NCBI GenBank assembly: GCA_900316045.1
Contig: ONBM01000027.1
Coordinates: 1-32,730 of the forward strand
DNA length: 32,730 nucleotides
Source: an uncultured Bacteroidales bacterium
Lineage (GTDB): Bacteria; Bacteroidota; Bacteroidia; Bacteroidales; UBA932
Reading direction: 5' to 3'
The position numbers were made by a program, and so were the translations under genes. Shown here one piece after another: positions 32,603 to 32,730 of this stretch; within the stretch, counting starts at the first letter, position 1; every line of letters begins with the position of its first letter. Below the pieces are notes generated by a model that worked only from the letters and a program-made list of their open reading frames with translations, did not search any database and had not been told where the DNA came from.

Positions 32603-32640
32603 TTGCGATTTGTTGAAAAAGGGGATAACTTGATGGCAGG
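32603..32640 (+). ncRNA. candidate tracrRNA anti-repeat next to the CRISPR array
   Basis: Eleven bp after the last repeat, the plus strand carries an imperfect inverted copy of the repeat. GCGATTTGT (32605-32613) is an exact complement of repeat positions 15-23, followed by matching GAA, GGG and AAC blocks with small bulges up to about 32632. A transcript from this strand could pair with the 5' part of a plus-strand crRNA repeat through two stems separated by a bulge, as tracrRNA does in type II systems. The following AT-rich 32641-32730 would hold the tracrRNA tail; I see no clear terminator there. Confidence 0.5.
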
Positions 32641-32730
32641 AAATTCATTTGTAGATAACGCTAATACCTAAATTACCTGTTTTTATTTCATAAGAATTAC
32701 CTACCTATCTAATTAACTGCTACTCAGTCT

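Overview
The window looks like a chromosomal segment of a Bacteroidales-type gut bacterium. Evidence: a SusC/SusD pair inside a polysaccharide utilisation locus, a type III glutamine synthetase, lipid A biosynthesis (lpxB), and promoters matching the Bacteroidetes sigma factor consensus TAnnTTTG in front of most transcription units. No rRNA or tRNA gene was recognised.

Layout. (1) About 0.2-12.9 kb: a carbohydrate locus. A DeoR-family repressor and an EamA-type transporter read leftwards. Divergent from them is a tightly packed operon: AgaS-type SIS isomerase/deaminase, KbaZ/GatZ-type tagatose-bisphosphate aldolase subunit, PfkB sugar kinase, GH36 alpha-galactosidase/alpha-N-acetylgalactosaminidase lipoprotein, SusC, SusD and a surface-glycan-binding-like lipoprotein, closed by a strong terminator. 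The cytoplasmic genes point to galactosamine/GalNAc (tagatose route), so the locus most likely harvests alpha-GalNAc- or alpha-Gal-containing glycans such as mucin O-glycans. (2) 13.0-18.3 kb: an OmpA-family lipoprotein and gapA read leftwards. Then surE, lpxB and a predicted beta-propeller exported protein read rightwards. (3) 18.4-20.8 kb: a type II restriction-modification pair (HindVP-like endonuclease plus 5-methylcytosine methyltransferase) that looks like an acquired cassette. (4) 20.9-25.0 kb: a GH25 lysozyme (leftwards), then rubrerythrin, a C1-family peptidase, a phosphatidylserine-synthase-like enzyme and a small alpha/beta hydrolase. (5) 25.0-32.4 kb: glycerate kinase and a PLP aminotransferase (leftwards), divergent from glnN, a lipoprotein, an RNase D-like exonuclease and an RlmI-like rRNA methyltransferase.

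The two most unusual signals are not ordinary genes. First, the right edge (32490-32591) carries two identical 36-bp direct repeats separated by exactly 30 bp. They are followed 11 bp later by an inverted, imperfect copy of the repeat (about 32603-32632), which is what a tracrRNA anti-repeat looks like. This suggests the edge of a type II CRISPR-Cas locus whose cas genes would lie beyond the window; none is inside it. Second, a small composite repeat is scattered through the window. It consists of 24-bp tandem units followed by a palindromic unit with arms ATCCTGA/TCAGGAT. It occurs in the surE-lpxB gap, in frame inside the beta-propeller gene and in frame inside the rRNA methyltransferase gene, where it adds repeated HPEQATHx octapeptides to the protein. 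This behaves like the protein-invading palindromic elements known from Rickettsia.
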